Shown: positions 35,444 through 44,394, counted from the first letter of the stretch. The stretch: DNA of 64,000 nucleotides from Sulfurimicrobium sp. (GCA_030652035.1 JAUSBJ010000048.1:62001-126000); one strand, 5' to 3'. Notes: generated by a model from the sequence alone, not told the origin. Numbers and translations: made by a program.

Positions 35444-38227
35444 ATGTCAAACCCAACAAAAAAGCAAATGAAAGCCACGTTCATTTTATTTGGAGCAGCC
35501 CTGCTCATGGGGGGCGTGACTTCCTGCGGCAAGACCCAGACCGCTCAGGCACTAGTCGCAGAGGCAGAGCAACTTCAGCAGAAGGGCGACACCAAGGCAG
35601 CAATTATCCAACTTAAGAATGCTTTGCAAAAAAATCCAGATAATGCTGAAGCACGTTTTCTCCTGGGAGAAATTTACTCCAGAACCGGAGATAACAAATC
35701 GGCCGAGAAGGAACTCCGAAAGGCGTTGAGTTTGGGCGTGAGTCCCGCAAAAGTATTACCGGATCTAGGGAAGATTCTGCTCGCCGAGGGCCAGTTCCAG
35801 CAAGTTCTGGATGAAACCAAACAGCTCGCGGGAGAAAGTGAACCCGTTGAAATATCATGCTTGCGTGGCAATGCTTACTTGGCTCTGGGTAAAGACAAGG
35901 AGGCCAGGGAAGCTTTTGAACAAGCGCTTAAGAATAAACCTGAGCATCCGGATGCGCTCATCGGCTTGGCCAAACACTCGCTTACGGAGAGAAATATCGA
36001 TGCGGCGATGGGTTTCGCCGAGCAAGCGGTAAGCAAAAACCCGCAAGACACGAATGCGTGGCTTTTCAAAGGTGATCTGCTGCGCGCCCAAGGGAAAAAC
36101 GATCCAGCTCTTGCCGCCTATGATCAGGTTTTGAAATTACAGCCAGGCAATATGTTCGCTAATATCAACAAGGCCTATCTAGAAATTGCTGCTGGAAAAT
36201 TCGATACGGCCAAGGCAAACATCGATATCGCGCGCAAGTCAGCGCCAAACAACCTGATCGTATTCTATACCCAGGCATTGCTCGATTTCCGCCAAGGCAA
36301 GCCTGAAGCCGCATTGGAATCCCTGCAACAAGTCCTGCGCGTTGCGCCAGAACACATGCCAAGCATACTGTTGACGGGTGCAGTGCAATACGCGCTTGGC
36401 TCGATGCCACAAGCTGAACAGCACTTGAAAAAATACCTGGGGGGTAATCCGGGCAATCTTTATGCCAGAAAATTACTGGCTTCCACCCTGATGAAAAAGC
36501 GTCAGACACAGGATGCTATCGATCTATTGACTCCTGTGCTTGTTGACGCTCAACAGGATGCGCAGGTGTTTGCCCTCGCAGGCGAGTTGCACATGCAAAC
36601 CGGGGATTTTGCCAAGGCCACGGAATATTTTGCCAAAGCCAGCTCTCTTGCCCCGCAATCGGCACAGTTCCATTCCGCTCTAGGGATAAGCAAACTGGCG
36701 CTAGGCGAGAACGACCATGCAATAGCCGAAATGGAAACAGCAGTAAAACTGGATGCGAAATCACCCAAGGCAGGGGTCTTGCTGGCAATGACCCAGCTGC
36801 GCCTCAAGAAATATGACAAGGCGCTTGCAGCAGCGAAAGGCATCGAGAAAGAGCAGCCTGACAATCCCTTGGCCTACAATCTTCAAGGTGCAGCCTATGC
36901 GGGCAAGAAAGATTTTTCCAATGCGCGTGCAAGCTTCGAAAAAGCCCTTTCCATCCAACCCGCAAACTTCCCGGCTGTGATAAGCCTTGTCCAACTTGAT
37001 CTACAGGACAAGAAACCTGAGGCAGCGAAAAAGCGCCTTGAGGCCATCCTCGTCAAGGACAAGAAGAACATTCAAATCATGACTGCACTGGCCAGCCTTG
37101 CTATTTCCCAAAAGCAAATCAAGGAAGCCACAACCTGGCTGGAAAAGTCTAATCAGGAAAATCCGGACGCCATTCAGCCTGCCATGATGCTTGCAGCCCA
37201 TTATCTGCGCATAGATGAAAAACCGAAGGCGCTTGCGCTAGCCAAGAAATTACAGGGCTCTAACCCAAACAGTCCGGAAATTCTAGATGTTATGGCGCAG
37301 GCCCAATTCGCCAACGGTGATAAGCCAGGCGCATTGGAAACTTACAACAGGCTCGCGGCCTTGAAACCGAACTCCGCGCCTGTCCTGTTCCGCATCGCCT
37401 CCATTCACATGGCAATGCAGAACCAGTCTGAGGCATCGAGCGCCCTGAAAAAAGCGCTAGCATTGCAGCCTGATTATCTGGAAGCGCAATTGGCCCTGGC
37501 CACACTGGAGACCAATCAAGGAAATCACGAACAAGCCATTGCGATTGCCCGGCAGATTCAAAAGAAAAATGCGAAATCACCGACGGGTTACGAGCTTGAA
37601 GGTAATGTACTGATGGCGCAAAAAAAACCTGATCTAGCAGCGAAAGCCTTTGAACAGGCGCTTGCTATCGGCAAGGACGACCAGATCTTGATAAAGCTGC
37701 ATATCGCCCTCACTCAATCCGGCAAAGGCAAAATTGCGGATTCCCGTTTGACCCAATGGCTGAAAGAACACCCTGCGCATATTCAGAGCCGCATGTACCA
37801 GGCAGGAATTTATCTCGCCAGCAAGCAGAACAAAGCGGCTATTGATCAATATCAGCTAGTACTGCGGCAGAATCCAAACCACGTTTCGGCACTGAACAAT
37901 CTGGCTTGGCTCTACCAACAGGAGAAAGATCCACGTGCCCTGGAGCATGCTGAAAAGGCCAATCAACTTGCACCTGACAATCCGGCGATCCTTGATACCC
38001 TTGGCTGGATGCTGGTGGAAAAAGGTGACATAACACGCGGCCTGCCACTCCTGCAAAAGGCAAGCAATCTAGCACCAGATGCGGCAGAAATCCGCTACCA
38101 TTTTGTGCAGGGGTTGGTAAAATCTGGCGACAAGATTAAAGCCCGCAAAGAGTTGGAACAACTGCTAGCCAAGGGGAAACCGTTTCCCGGGATTGAGGAC
38201 GCAAAAGCCTTGTTGAAGCAGTTGTAG
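35444..38227 (+). CDS. prsT: PrsT-type TPR lipoprotein of the PEP-CTERM system
   Basis: A 927-residue protein. A signal peptide ends in the lipobox GGVTSC (Cys28), followed by about 20 tandem TPR repeats such as AAIIQLKNALQKNPDNAEARFLLGEIYSRTGDNKSAEKEL. Length, lipobox and repeats match the PEP-CTERM-associated PrsT family, which is encoded with exosortase XrtA exopolysaccharide clusters and is thought to act in polymer export across the periplasm. No exosortase gene is visible in this window. Confidence 0.88.
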   Translation: MSNPTKKQMKATFILFGAALLMGGVTSCGKTQTAQALVAEAEQLQQKGDTKAAIIQLKNALQKNPDNAEARFLLGEIYSRTGDNKSAEKELRKALSLGVSPAKVLPDLGKILLAEGQFQQVLDETKQLAGESEPVEISCLRGNAYLALGKDKEAREAFEQALKNKPEHPDALIGLAKHSLTERNIDAAMGFAEQAVSKNPQDTNAWLFKGDLLRAQGKNDPALAAYDQVLKLQPGNMFANINKAYLEIAAGKFDTAKANIDIARKSAPNNLIVFYTQALLDFRQGKPEAALESLQQVLRVAPEHMPSILLTGAVQYALGSMPQAEQHLKKYLGGNPGNLYARKLLASTLMKKRQTQDAIDLLTPVLVDAQQDAQVFALAGELHMQTGDFAKATEYFAKASSLAPQSAQFHSALGISKLALGENDHAIAEMETAVKLDAKSPKAGVLLAMTQLRLKKYDKALAAAKGIEKEQPDNPLAYNLQGAAYAGKKDFSNARASFEKALSIQPANFPAVISLVQLDLQDKKPEAAKKRLEAILVKDKKNIQIMTALASLAISQKQIKEATTWLEKSNQENPDAIQPAMMLAAHYLRIDEKPKALALAKKLQGSNPNSPEILDVMAQAQFANGDKPGALETYNRLAALKPNSAPVLFRIASIHMAMQNQSEASSALKKALALQPDYLEAQLALATLETNQGNHEQAIAIARQIQKKNAKSPTGYELEGNVLMAQKKPDLAAKAFEQALAIGKDDQILIKLHIALTQSGKGKIADSRLTQWLKEHPAHIQSRMYQAGIYLASKQNKAAIDQYQLVLRQNPNHVSALNNLAWLYQQEKDPRALEHAEKANQLAPDNPAILDTLGWMLVEKGDITRGLPLLQKASNLAPDAAEIRYHFVQGLVKSGDKIKARKELEQLLAKGKPFPGIEDAKALLKQL

Positions 38228-38358
38228 AAGGTGATAGTATGGAAGTAGCGTTGCAATACAATTGAACCAGCGATTGGCAGTAGCGACCGGAATCTTTACA
38301 TGATGGTTCTGAACGAAGATTTCACCATGGCAGGCACGAAACTTGAACTGGCAATGCC

Positions 38359-39174
38359 ATGACTGAAAAACATGAACATATGAGCACAGGCTCTTACAAC
38401 TTCGAAACGCTGAATGATTCAGATTTCCAAGCTGAGCGTCTCCGGCAGCAAGCCGAAGCGGTGCGTGGCATGGAGATTGGGATATTGCGTTCGGCTGGCA
38501 TTCAGTCTGGGCACGATGTACTTGAATTGGGCTGCGGCCCGGGGTTTGTTTCCGACCTGCTGGCCGAATTGGCACCAGAGGGTAGCCTTACGGTCGTAGA
38601 ACCCAGCCCCATTTTGCTTGCTCAGGTGGCAGACAATATCCGCAATAAGCCGGCACGTGGCTTATTGCGGATTCAGGCCTACGGTGACTGCTTGCCAATT
38701 CCTGAAGCCAGCATGGATTTCTCTTACGCCCGATTCGTGCTTCAGCACATTCCCCAACCCGAAACCGTCATCTCTGAAATCCACCGAACCCTGCGGTCGG
38801 GCGGACGCTTCTGCGTTGTTGATTCCGACGACGGCCTGGTCGTTTTCTATCCTGAGGACCCACGCGTCAACCAGCTACTTCGAACAGCCCAAACAACCCA
38901 GGCTGAAAAAGGAGGCGATCGTTTCATAGGCCGTAAACTACCAAACATGATGGCCAAGGCGGGATTCGTCAACATTAACAGCCGCGTCCTGGCCCTCACA
39001 AGCAGCGAACTGCCATTCAACGTGTTATTCAACATCCTTCTGGGTTATAAGGCATCACTGCTGAGCGATGCCATTGACATTAAGCAGTTATTTCAGGATC
39101 TTTCGGAGCAAGTGGCAAGTGGTTGCCAATTGATCGCTGGGGGCGTATTCATCGTCACAGGTGAAAAATCATGA
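38359..39174 (+). CDS. class I SAM-dependent methyltransferase
   Basis: A 271-residue protein with the Rossmann methyltransferase motifs DVLELGCGPGFVSDLLAE (motif I), LTVVEPSPI (motif II) and MDFSYARFVLQHIPQPE (motif IV). UbiE/MenG-like enzymes are the nearest shape, but the substrate is unknown. The downstream acyltransferase overlaps by 4 bases (ATGA), so the two are coupled and may act on the same product. The coding sequence contains a striking 14-bp perfect hairpin (38638-38672). Confidence 0.8.
   Translation: MTEKHEHMSTGSYNFETLNDSDFQAERLRQQAEAVRGMEIGILRSAGIQSGHDVLELGCGPGFVSDLLAELAPEGSLTVVEPSPILLAQVADNIRNKPARGLLRIQAYGDCLPIPEASMDFSYARFVLQHIPQPETVISEIHRTLRSGGRFCVVDSDDGLVVFYPEDPRVNQLLRTAQTTQAEKGGDRFIGRKLPNMMAKAGFVNINSRVLALTSSELPFNVLFNILLGYKASLLSDAIDIKQLFQDLSEQVASGCQLIAGGVFIVTGEKS
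38638..38672. repeat. 14-bp perfect inverted repeat inside the methyltransferase gene
   Basis: ATCCGCAATAAGCC (38638-38651) and GGCTTATTGCGGAT (38659-38672) are exact reverse complements around the 7-base loop GGCACGT. It codes for part of the sequence after motif II. Such a long perfect stem in coding DNA is unusual and may affect the mRNA. Confidence 0.85.
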
Positions 39175-39950
39175 ATAACGATCAGACTGAGGGACTCAAC
39201 ATGGAAACCGGTTTTTTTCAAGTCGATGAGGTCATGCCGGGAACACGCGCTTATGAACTTTATCTGGAATTTCGTTATGAGGTCTTTTGCAAAGAACTCC
39301 ATCGCGTTGTTCCTCCGGCCTGTCCATTATCAAGCACTGGCCAGCCCATGGAAACTGACCAATATGACCAGCACAGCCGTCATTTTATGTCTTACCACAA
39401 GGCAACAGGCAACCCCGCAGCGTCTGTTCGAGTCATTTTTCCCAATCCCATTGGCCTGAATGTGTCTCCAAGATACATCATTGAGTACCCTCTTCCCTAT
39501 CCAGGCGCAGGGGATAACAATATTGGTGAAATTTCCCGCATGGCCATTTCTCCGCTGTTCCGCCGCCGACAGGAGGATCGGAACAAACCTTTTCAGGGCG
39601 ATCCTGAATCAGAAATGAGCCGGCTTCCAGATAACCACCGTCATCACCAGCCGGAACTGGTCTTGGGCATGTACCGTGAGATTTACATTCTAAGCAAGCA
39701 ACTCGGAATTGATTACTTCATGGCCGCCATGGAAAATCGTTTCAGCCGGCTCCTCAAGACGCTGGGCTTCCCCTGGATGTCGATTGGTCCCATCAATGAA
39801 AGCGTCGATCCGCCCAGACGGCCCTACCTACTCAGTGTAGCTGAAATGGAACGCAGCCTGAGTCAGAGGGAAACATGCATCCTCAGTTTCCTGCAAGCCC
39901 AGGAAGCAGGCAATGCAGCCAGAAACAACATCAACAATCAGACAAATTAA
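39171..39950 (+). CDS. PEP-CTERM/exosortase-associated acyltransferase (FeeM-like)
   Basis: A 259-residue GNAT-fold protein. FQVDEVMPGTRAYELYLEFRYEVFCKEL near the start and GEISRMAISPLFRRRQ in the core fit the PEP-CTERM/exosortase-system acyltransferase family (TIGR03694 type), related to N-acyl amino acid synthase FeeM and to LuxI. FeeM-like enzymes load an acyl group from acyl-ACP onto an amino acid. The natural substrate for this subgroup is unknown. Translationally coupled to the methyltransferase. The pair could make a small acylated, methylated molecule or modify a surface component. Confidence 0.8.
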   Translation: MNNDQTEGLNMETGFFQVDEVMPGTRAYELYLEFRYEVFCKELHRVVPPACPLSSTGQPMETDQYDQHSRHFMSYHKATGNPAASVRVIFPNPIGLNVSPRYIIEYPLPYPGAGDNNIGEISRMAISPLFRRRQEDRNKPFQGDPESEMSRLPDNHRHHQPELVLGMYREIYILSKQLGIDYFMAAMENRFSRLLKTLGFPWMSIGPINESVDPPRRPYLLSVAEMERSLSQRETCILSFLQAQEAGNAARNNINNQTN

Positions 39951-39958
39951 CGTCCCAA

Positions 39959-39982
39959 GCCGACCTCCAGCCGGAGATCGGC
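39959..39982 (+). terminator. hairpin after the acyltransferase
   Basis: GCCGA-C-CTCC and GGAG-A-TCGGC pair around AGCC, nine base pairs with one mismatch. It starts 9 bases after the stop. There is no T-run, so the terminator call is tentative. Confidence 0.5.
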
Positions 39983-40099
39983 CATATTCCCCAGAAAGCT
40001 CTTAGCTGTTGTGCAAACCCATTTCCGTGACAATTCCTGAATTTCGCTGAAAATCACGCGAATACGGACCACTTTTTTATAAGTGGAACAGCCAAAAAA

Positions 40100-40125
40100 A
40101 AGCCGCGCAGAAAACTGCGCGGCTT
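40100..40125 (-). terminator. intrinsic terminator of the first PEP-CTERM gene
   Basis: AAGCCGCGCAG-AAAA-CTGCGCGGCTT is an 11-bp stem with a 4-base loop. On the minus strand it is followed by a T-run, which is the classic form. It lies 19 bases beyond the gene's stop. Confidence 0.93.
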
Positions 40126-40143
40126 ATTAAGATCAAGTTAAAG

Positions 40144-40959
40144 CTAAACTGATTTTTTATTACGACGGCTCAAGCCCAAACCTAGCAGACCCAAACCCAT
40201 CAGGGCAATGCTGGCCGGTTCCGGAACAAATTCAACGCTACCGTTCAGCGTGGATGTCCTCTCATATGTATCTGTAGTGCCGGCGACAAGTGTCGGATCC
40301 GATTCGGGATCTACATTCGTGTCGATACGCATATTAAGAGCAACTGCCGTGGTAGACCAGTCTATCCCAGAAGGGAAGAACCATGTACCTGGATCAATAT
40401 TGGAGAGTGTCGCATAGACAATAACGTTGCCCACTCTAGCCTCGCTATGGAACACATTCCCAGTCAAAATCAGTCTGTCAGCTCCATTCGTCACACCATC
40501 AAAGTTGTTATCGCTGTAGAAATTAATAGTCCCAGTATTAAAATACGCCAAAATATCGTCAGGACCAGGGTTGGATTGGAAATACACAACATTTCCGCCA
40601 CCTACCATGGTGAGATTGCTATAGTCGAAACGAATACTATGGCTAACGCCAACGCCCTCGTTATTTTCCGCACCTAGAATAGCGCCACCCACGCTATTAA
40701 GATAACTGGACACAGTGCCGAAACCGCTATCTACCACGGTGTCACCCACATCCACCCCATTGTTATCGAGATCCGTGTAGGTAGAAGTCGCCTGCCAGTC
40801 AACACCTAATTGAAAGATATTCGCAGTTTTCCCATCAGTGCCGGGGAAAGGAAGCGAGGCAAAGTTGTTGACATTAATATAAAACGGCTCCGCTAAAGCC
40901 GCACCAGAAGCAAGTGCCATAGAAACGGCCACTGCACTAGCAAGTTTTGAGAGTTTCAT
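40144..40959 (-). CDS. PEP-CTERM sorting-signal protein
   Basis: A 271-residue secreted protein. A signal peptide (about 1-24, ending GAALAEP) leads a beta-rich, Asn/Asp/Thr-rich body with no recognised domain. The C terminus is FVPEPASIALMGLGLLGLGLSRRNKKSV split as: PEP motif, hydrophobic helix, basic tail. That is the exosortase substrate signal. Exosortase would cut it at the inner membrane and the protein would reach the cell surface or matrix. ATG 40959 follows a good AAGGAGAAC site, so the frame from 40980 is rejected. It is driven by a sigma-54 promoter and ends in a strong terminator. Confidence 0.92.
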   Translation of the reverse strand: MKLSKLASAVAVSMALASGAALAEPFYINVNNFASLPFPGTDGKTANIFQLGVDWQATSTYTDLDNNGVDVGDTVVDSGFGTVSSYLNSVGGAILGAENNEGVGVSHSIRFDYSNLTMVGGGNVVYFQSNPGPDDILAYFNTGTINFYSDNNFDGVTNGADRLILTGNVFHSEARVGNVIVYATLSNIDPGTWFFPSGIDWSTTAVALNMRIDTNVDPESDPTLVAGTTDTYERTSTLNGSVEFVPEPASIALMGLGLLGLGLSRRNKKSV

Positions 40960-41026
40960 TATTGTTCTCCTTAAAAACATTTAAGAACTAGTTAAAATTT
41001 CAGGTTATTCACCTTGCCATAGCTAA

Positions 41027-41042
41027 AGCACATAGCATGCCA
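41027..41042 (-). promoter_or_regulatory. sigma-54 promoter of the first PEP-CTERM gene
   Basis: On the minus strand TGGCATGCTATGTGCT has GG and GC exactly ten bases apart, with the TGGCA core complete. The predicted start leaves a leader of roughly 55 bases before ATG 40959. Confidence 0.78.
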
Positions 41043-41104
41043 TATATATATTTCGCTTATTTACCAATTAGTTGCAAATTCACAACAACTCCAGACCAAG
41101 GGGT

Positions 41105-41122
41105 GTGTAAAATTATTCGACA
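41105..41122. promoter_or_regulatory. candidate PrsR binding box, copy 1
   Basis: GTGTAAAATTATTCGACA matches copy 2 at 43381 at 15 of 18 positions and is partly palindromic (TGTnnAAT..ATTnnACA). It lies about 63 bases upstream of the sigma-54 promoter, a normal enhancer distance. Confidence 0.6.
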
Positions 41123-41252
41123 AGATTTCCATTTATTCATTTAAGACATCTTCATATCTCAAGCAACAAAGTAGAGTAAGGCTATTGCATTTCTCATTTC
41201 ACAGAGTAAAGATGTAAAAACCTCCTTTGTTATAAATCCATAGAGGCCTTCT

Positions 41253-42119
41253 ATGACCGAGTTTGATTATGAAAACGCATTCAGCCGAAACCTTGGAATC
41301 GTCGATTCAGTTGAGCATGCGCGTCTGCGACAATCCACGGTTGCTATAGCCGGCATGGGGGGGGTGGGGGGCGACTATTTAATCAGCCTGGTGCGTGCGG
41401 GGGTGGGTGGATTCCACATTGCCGAGTTCGACGAATTTGAACTGGCCAATTTCAACCGGCAGTACGGCGCCAATACACGCACGCTGGGCCGCCGAAAAAT
41501 CGAGGTAATGCTGGAATACGCCCTGGAGATCAACCCCGAACTACGTGTAAAAATTTTCGACAAAGGCATCAATACTGGCAATATCGACGAATTTCTTTCC
41601 AATGTGGATCTGATCGTGGACGGGGTAGATGTGTTCGCAGTGGACATACACCCACTGCTGATCAATTCTGCCTCCGCACGGGGGCTTGTTACCATTGCAG
41701 CAGTACCGCTGGGACTCGGGGCTGGCATACTGGCATTTGGGCCGGGGGGCATGTCTTATGACAATTACTTTGCCATCTCCCCAGACATGAGCGAGGAAGA
41801 AAAAATCATCCAGTTCGCCCTGGGATTTTCCCCGGAAATGCATCACCTCAAGTATCTGGACCCTAAATCAATCAACCTGAAGGCACGCAAAGGGCCGAGT
41901 TCGATTGCCGGCTGCAAGCTTTGCGCTGGCTTCATTACAACTCAGGCACTATTGGCCTTGTTGCATCCTAGTGAAATTAAGCTGGTGCCATGGTATACCT
42001 ACCTGGACGCCCGCCTCAGCCGCTTCCATCACCGCCGCCTATGGATGGGCAACCGCAATCCGCTGCAACGCCTGAAGGGCTATGTAGCGAAGAAGCGGCT
42101 GGAGAATGCCAACGGATAA
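41253..42119 (+). CDS. ThiF/E1-like adenylyltransferase with a single CxxC
   Basis: A 288-residue protein of the ThiF/MoeB/HesA superfamily. The nucleotide loop is VAIAGMGGVGGDYL (31-44), the E-x-x-N-x-N-R-Q adenylation motif is FELANFNRQ (62-70), and VDGVDVFAVD (122-131) is the metal/ATP segment. The whole protein has only two cysteines, C221 and C224 (GCKLC), while most E1-like enzymes have two CxxC pairs for zinc and often a catalytic Cys. No ubiquitin-like, ThiS, MoaD or nitroreductase gene is adjacent. It could activate a carboxylate by adenylation without forming a thioester. Target unknown. Confidence 0.75.
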   Translation: MTEFDYENAFSRNLGIVDSVEHARLRQSTVAIAGMGGVGGDYLISLVRAGVGGFHIAEFDEFELANFNRQYGANTRTLGRRKIEVMLEYALEINPELRVKIFDKGINTGNIDEFLSNVDLIVDGVDVFAVDIHPLLINSASARGLVTIAAVPLGLGAGILAFGPGGMSYDNYFAISPDMSEEEKIIQFALGFSPEMHHLKYLDPKSINLKARKGPSSIAGCKLCAGFITTQALLALLHPSEIKLVPWYTYLDARLSRFHHRRLWMGNRNPLQRLKGYVAKKRLENANG

Positions 42120-42200
42120 CTTGAGATTTACTCGATACAAACCTGTTGAACCAAATTTTCAATCTCTCTTTAAGCCAACTCCAAACGCATACTTGAAAGA

Positions 42201-42227
42201 AAACGGCCACAGTAATTGTGGCCGTTT
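42201..42227. terminator. bidirectional terminator
   Basis: AAACGGCCACA-GTAAT-TGTGGCCGTTT forms an 11-bp stem. On the minus strand it is followed by TTCTTTC, on the plus strand by CTTGC. It separates the ThiF-like gene from the opposing PEP-CTERM gene. Confidence 0.85.
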
Positions 42228-42253
42228 CTTGCAACTTAATTAATACCAATCCA

Positions 42254-43222
42254 TTAAATAGTATGAAAATCTTTACGACGATGGAAGAAGCTTAGAGCCA
42301 GCAATCCTGCTCCGACCAAAGCCAGCGCCCCAGGCTCTGGAACAGTAGGAGGTGGCGTAACAATGTTGGTAAAAGCCAATTCCTCCCCTCCGCCCTCGAT
42401 ATCTTTCATCGCAAGGAAGAAATACAAGGTATCCGTCGGAAGGTAATTATTTAGATTCAAATCTGGGGCATAAGCGAAGAAATCCGGCTTTCCACTCCCT
42501 ACATTGTTGTTGACGTCCATCGTACATACCCCTCCAGGGCAAGCAGGATTAGCCGGATCTAACCACTGAACCGTAACATCGTGTTGTGCAAAAACAAACG
42601 AATCGGGGTCATATGTGCCATTGGCAATGTTATCAAAGGCAAAGGTGTCGACAATGACGCTACCGCGCTTGATTTGCAACATGCCATTCAAATCCAGCCC
42701 TGGAGGCCCTTCATTCAAATCGAATGTGAATACAGGCGTTGTGCCGGGGGTCATAAAAGACAACATAGCACTCACTGTAACAACGCTCCCTACAGGCCAC
42801 TCCCCCTGGTACTGATCATCGTGTGCAGGCGTTAAATCAGCATTACTCGCATGATGATTATCATTGGTGCCTGATGTCGCATCGGGAAAAGTGCCGTTAT
42901 TGGAATTGTTGAAGGTAAACAATTTCACGATCTGGCCCGACCCAAATGAGGGCAGACTGCCCCATTCTGTGAGCCCTGTGTAACCAAAAGTAGTTCCAAG
43001 CTGCCCCATGGCGTTGGCGGAATATGAAATAAAGCTATCATGCGAACTTGCAATGTAGACACTCACGCCCGGTGATGGGCTATAACAAAGCAGGTTGTCA
43101 TTGGGAGCAGCGTAACCACATGAACTTACCGACGGCAACGTCAAGCCAAATACGCCTGGTGCAGATATTAGACCTACAGTCAAAATACCAGCCTTCAGCA
43201 TGGATTTGAATTTGGTTTTCAT
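42254..43222 (-). CDS. PEP-CTERM sorting-signal protein
   Basis: A 322-residue secreted protein. The signal peptide is about 1-24 (ending GVFGLTL). The body is a beta-sandwich-like region with a calcium-loop-like PDFFAYAPDLNLNNYLP and several Asp/Asn-rich turns, not assigned to a known family. The C terminus has PEPGALALVGAGLLALS then FHRRKD, the exosortase signal. ATG 43222 has AAGGAGAATG directly upstream, which decides against the frame from 43243. The sequence differs from the other PEP-CTERM protein except for the signal, but both share promoter type. Confidence 0.92.
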   Translation of the reverse strand: MKTKFKSMLKAGILTVGLISAPGVFGLTLPSVSSCGYAAPNDNLLCYSPSPGVSVYIASSHDSFISYSANAMGQLGTTFGYTGLTEWGSLPSFGSGQIVKLFTFNNSNNGTFPDATSGTNDNHHASNADLTPAHDDQYQGEWPVGSVVTVSAMLSFMTPGTTPVFTFDLNEGPPGLDLNGMLQIKRGSVIVDTFAFDNIANGTYDPDSFVFAQHDVTVQWLDPANPACPGGVCTMDVNNNVGSGKPDFFAYAPDLNLNNYLPTDTLYFFLAMKDIEGGGEELAFTNIVTPPPTVPEPGALALVGAGLLALSFFHRRKDFHTI

Positions 43223-43279
43223 GACATTCTCCTTCACAATCACACTATGTTTGAAGCTACTTTTTCTGATTCTTATTTA

Positions 43280-43295
43280 AGCTTATTGCGTGCCA
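43280..43295 (-). promoter_or_regulatory. sigma-54 promoter of the second PEP-CTERM gene
   Basis: On the minus strand TGGCACGCAATAAGCT carries the full TGGCACG consensus and the GC ten bases after GG. The predicted leader is about 45-50 bases. Confidence 0.82.
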
Positions 43296-43380
43296 TGCAG
43301 AAACTTATTCTATTTACAATCAGGATAACAGTCACTTAGCAGCGATTTAGATATCTATTGAAAATTGAGTGGGTGGGTGA

Positions 43381-43398
43381 GTGTAAATTTCATCGACA
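43381..43398. promoter_or_regulatory. candidate PrsR binding box, copy 2
   Basis: GTGTAAATTTCATCGACA, preceded by GGGTGA as in copy 1. It lies 86 bases upstream of the sigma-54 promoter. It is also about 155 bases from the divergent LolA-like gene, which has no visible sigma-54 site of its own. Confidence 0.6.
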
Positions 43399-43554
43399 TC
43401 ATTTTCGAAAAACATCTCGGTTCCAAACCACAAATCGGCCAAATCGTGCAGCTTCAATATTCTCAGTAGAATTATATATATCGCACGTACTTCATTGACT
43501 TAAAAAGGAATTATAAAGTACCATTTCCTATATCAAGCGCGATCCGGGGGAAAG

Positions 43555-44394
43555 ATGTCAAAGGCAAATCACTCAAAGTCGACGACAATCGGCCACTTCA
43601 TTTTGCTCCACACCATGATGATGTTTTGCAGCCTTTTTCTGGCTGCTTCAGCCTGGGCCGATACTGCTGGAGATCAATTGGCCCAGCGCGTCTATGACCG
43701 TCCCAAGGGTAAAGACGCCACTTCCGCATTGATCATGACACTGACCGAGAAGGGCCGCAGCCCGCGTGTGCGCAAGATGATTACCTACCGCAAGGATGAC
43801 AAGGCCAGCGAAGTGGGCACGCTCATCCGCTTTACCGAGCCGGCGGACATTGAAGGTACTGGCTTGCTGACCATTGATCTCGCCGACGGCGATTCCAATC
43901 AGTGGATTTATCTGCCTGCCATGGAGCGGGTGCGCCGGATCGACTCGAATCGTAAAGGCGGCCGGTTCGTCAACTCAGATTACTACTATGAAGACTTGCG
44001 CGATCGTAAAGTGAATATGGACACGCATCGCATCATTGGTCGAGAAAACCTTGGGGGCGTTGCCTGCGAAATACTGGAAAGCATTCCGGTCAATCCCGGC
44101 AACTCCGTCTACACCAGGCGGATCAGCTGGATCGATACGACGACCTTGCTTCCTTTGCGCATTGATTTTTTCGAAAAGCGGGAAGATCAGCCCAGCAAAC
44201 GTTTGCTGGTGACGAAACGTGAGAAAATCCAGGCATACTGGACAGCCATGGACAGCACGTTGACGGACTTGGGCAACGAACATCAAACACGCCTGACCGT
44301 GGAGAAAATAGTTTACGATCGCCGCTTGCCCGCCCGCTTGTTTTCCACACAGTTGTTGGAGGATGAAAGCGCAGAAGAAGCATATCGCCCATGA
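43555..44394 (+). CDS. LolA-like outer membrane lipoprotein-sorting family protein
   Basis: A 279-residue periplasmic protein with a signal peptide (about 14-35, ending ASAWAD). The body matches the COG2834-type LolA-like fold: MTLTEKGRSPRVRKMITYRKDD, TLIRFTEPADIEGTGLLTID, WIYLPAMERVRRI, and GRFVNSDYYYEDL. GGGGGAAAG precedes the ATG. It is the first of three genes (this, a beta-barrel and an RND exporter) on the plus strand. In other bacteria this fold carries lipids or lipid-like cargo between membranes, working with MMPL-type pumps. Confidence 0.8.
   Translation: MSKANHSKSTTIGHFILLHTMMMFCSLFLAASAWADTAGDQLAQRVYDRPKGKDATSALIMTLTEKGRSPRVRKMITYRKDDKASEVGTLIRFTEPADIEGTGLLTIDLADGDSNQWIYLPAMERVRRIDSNRKGGRFVNSDYYYEDLRDRKVNMDTHRIIGRENLGGVACEILESIPVNPGNSVYTRRISWIDTTTLLPLRIDFFEKREDQPSKRLLVTKREKIQAYWTAMDSTLTDLGNEHQTRLTVEKIVYDRRLPARLFSTQLLEDESAEEAYRP

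Noticed and set aside
43495-43517. TTGACT and TATAAA before the LolA-like gene as a sigma-70 promoter
   Set aside because: The two boxes are only 11 bases apart, far from the 16-18 needed.
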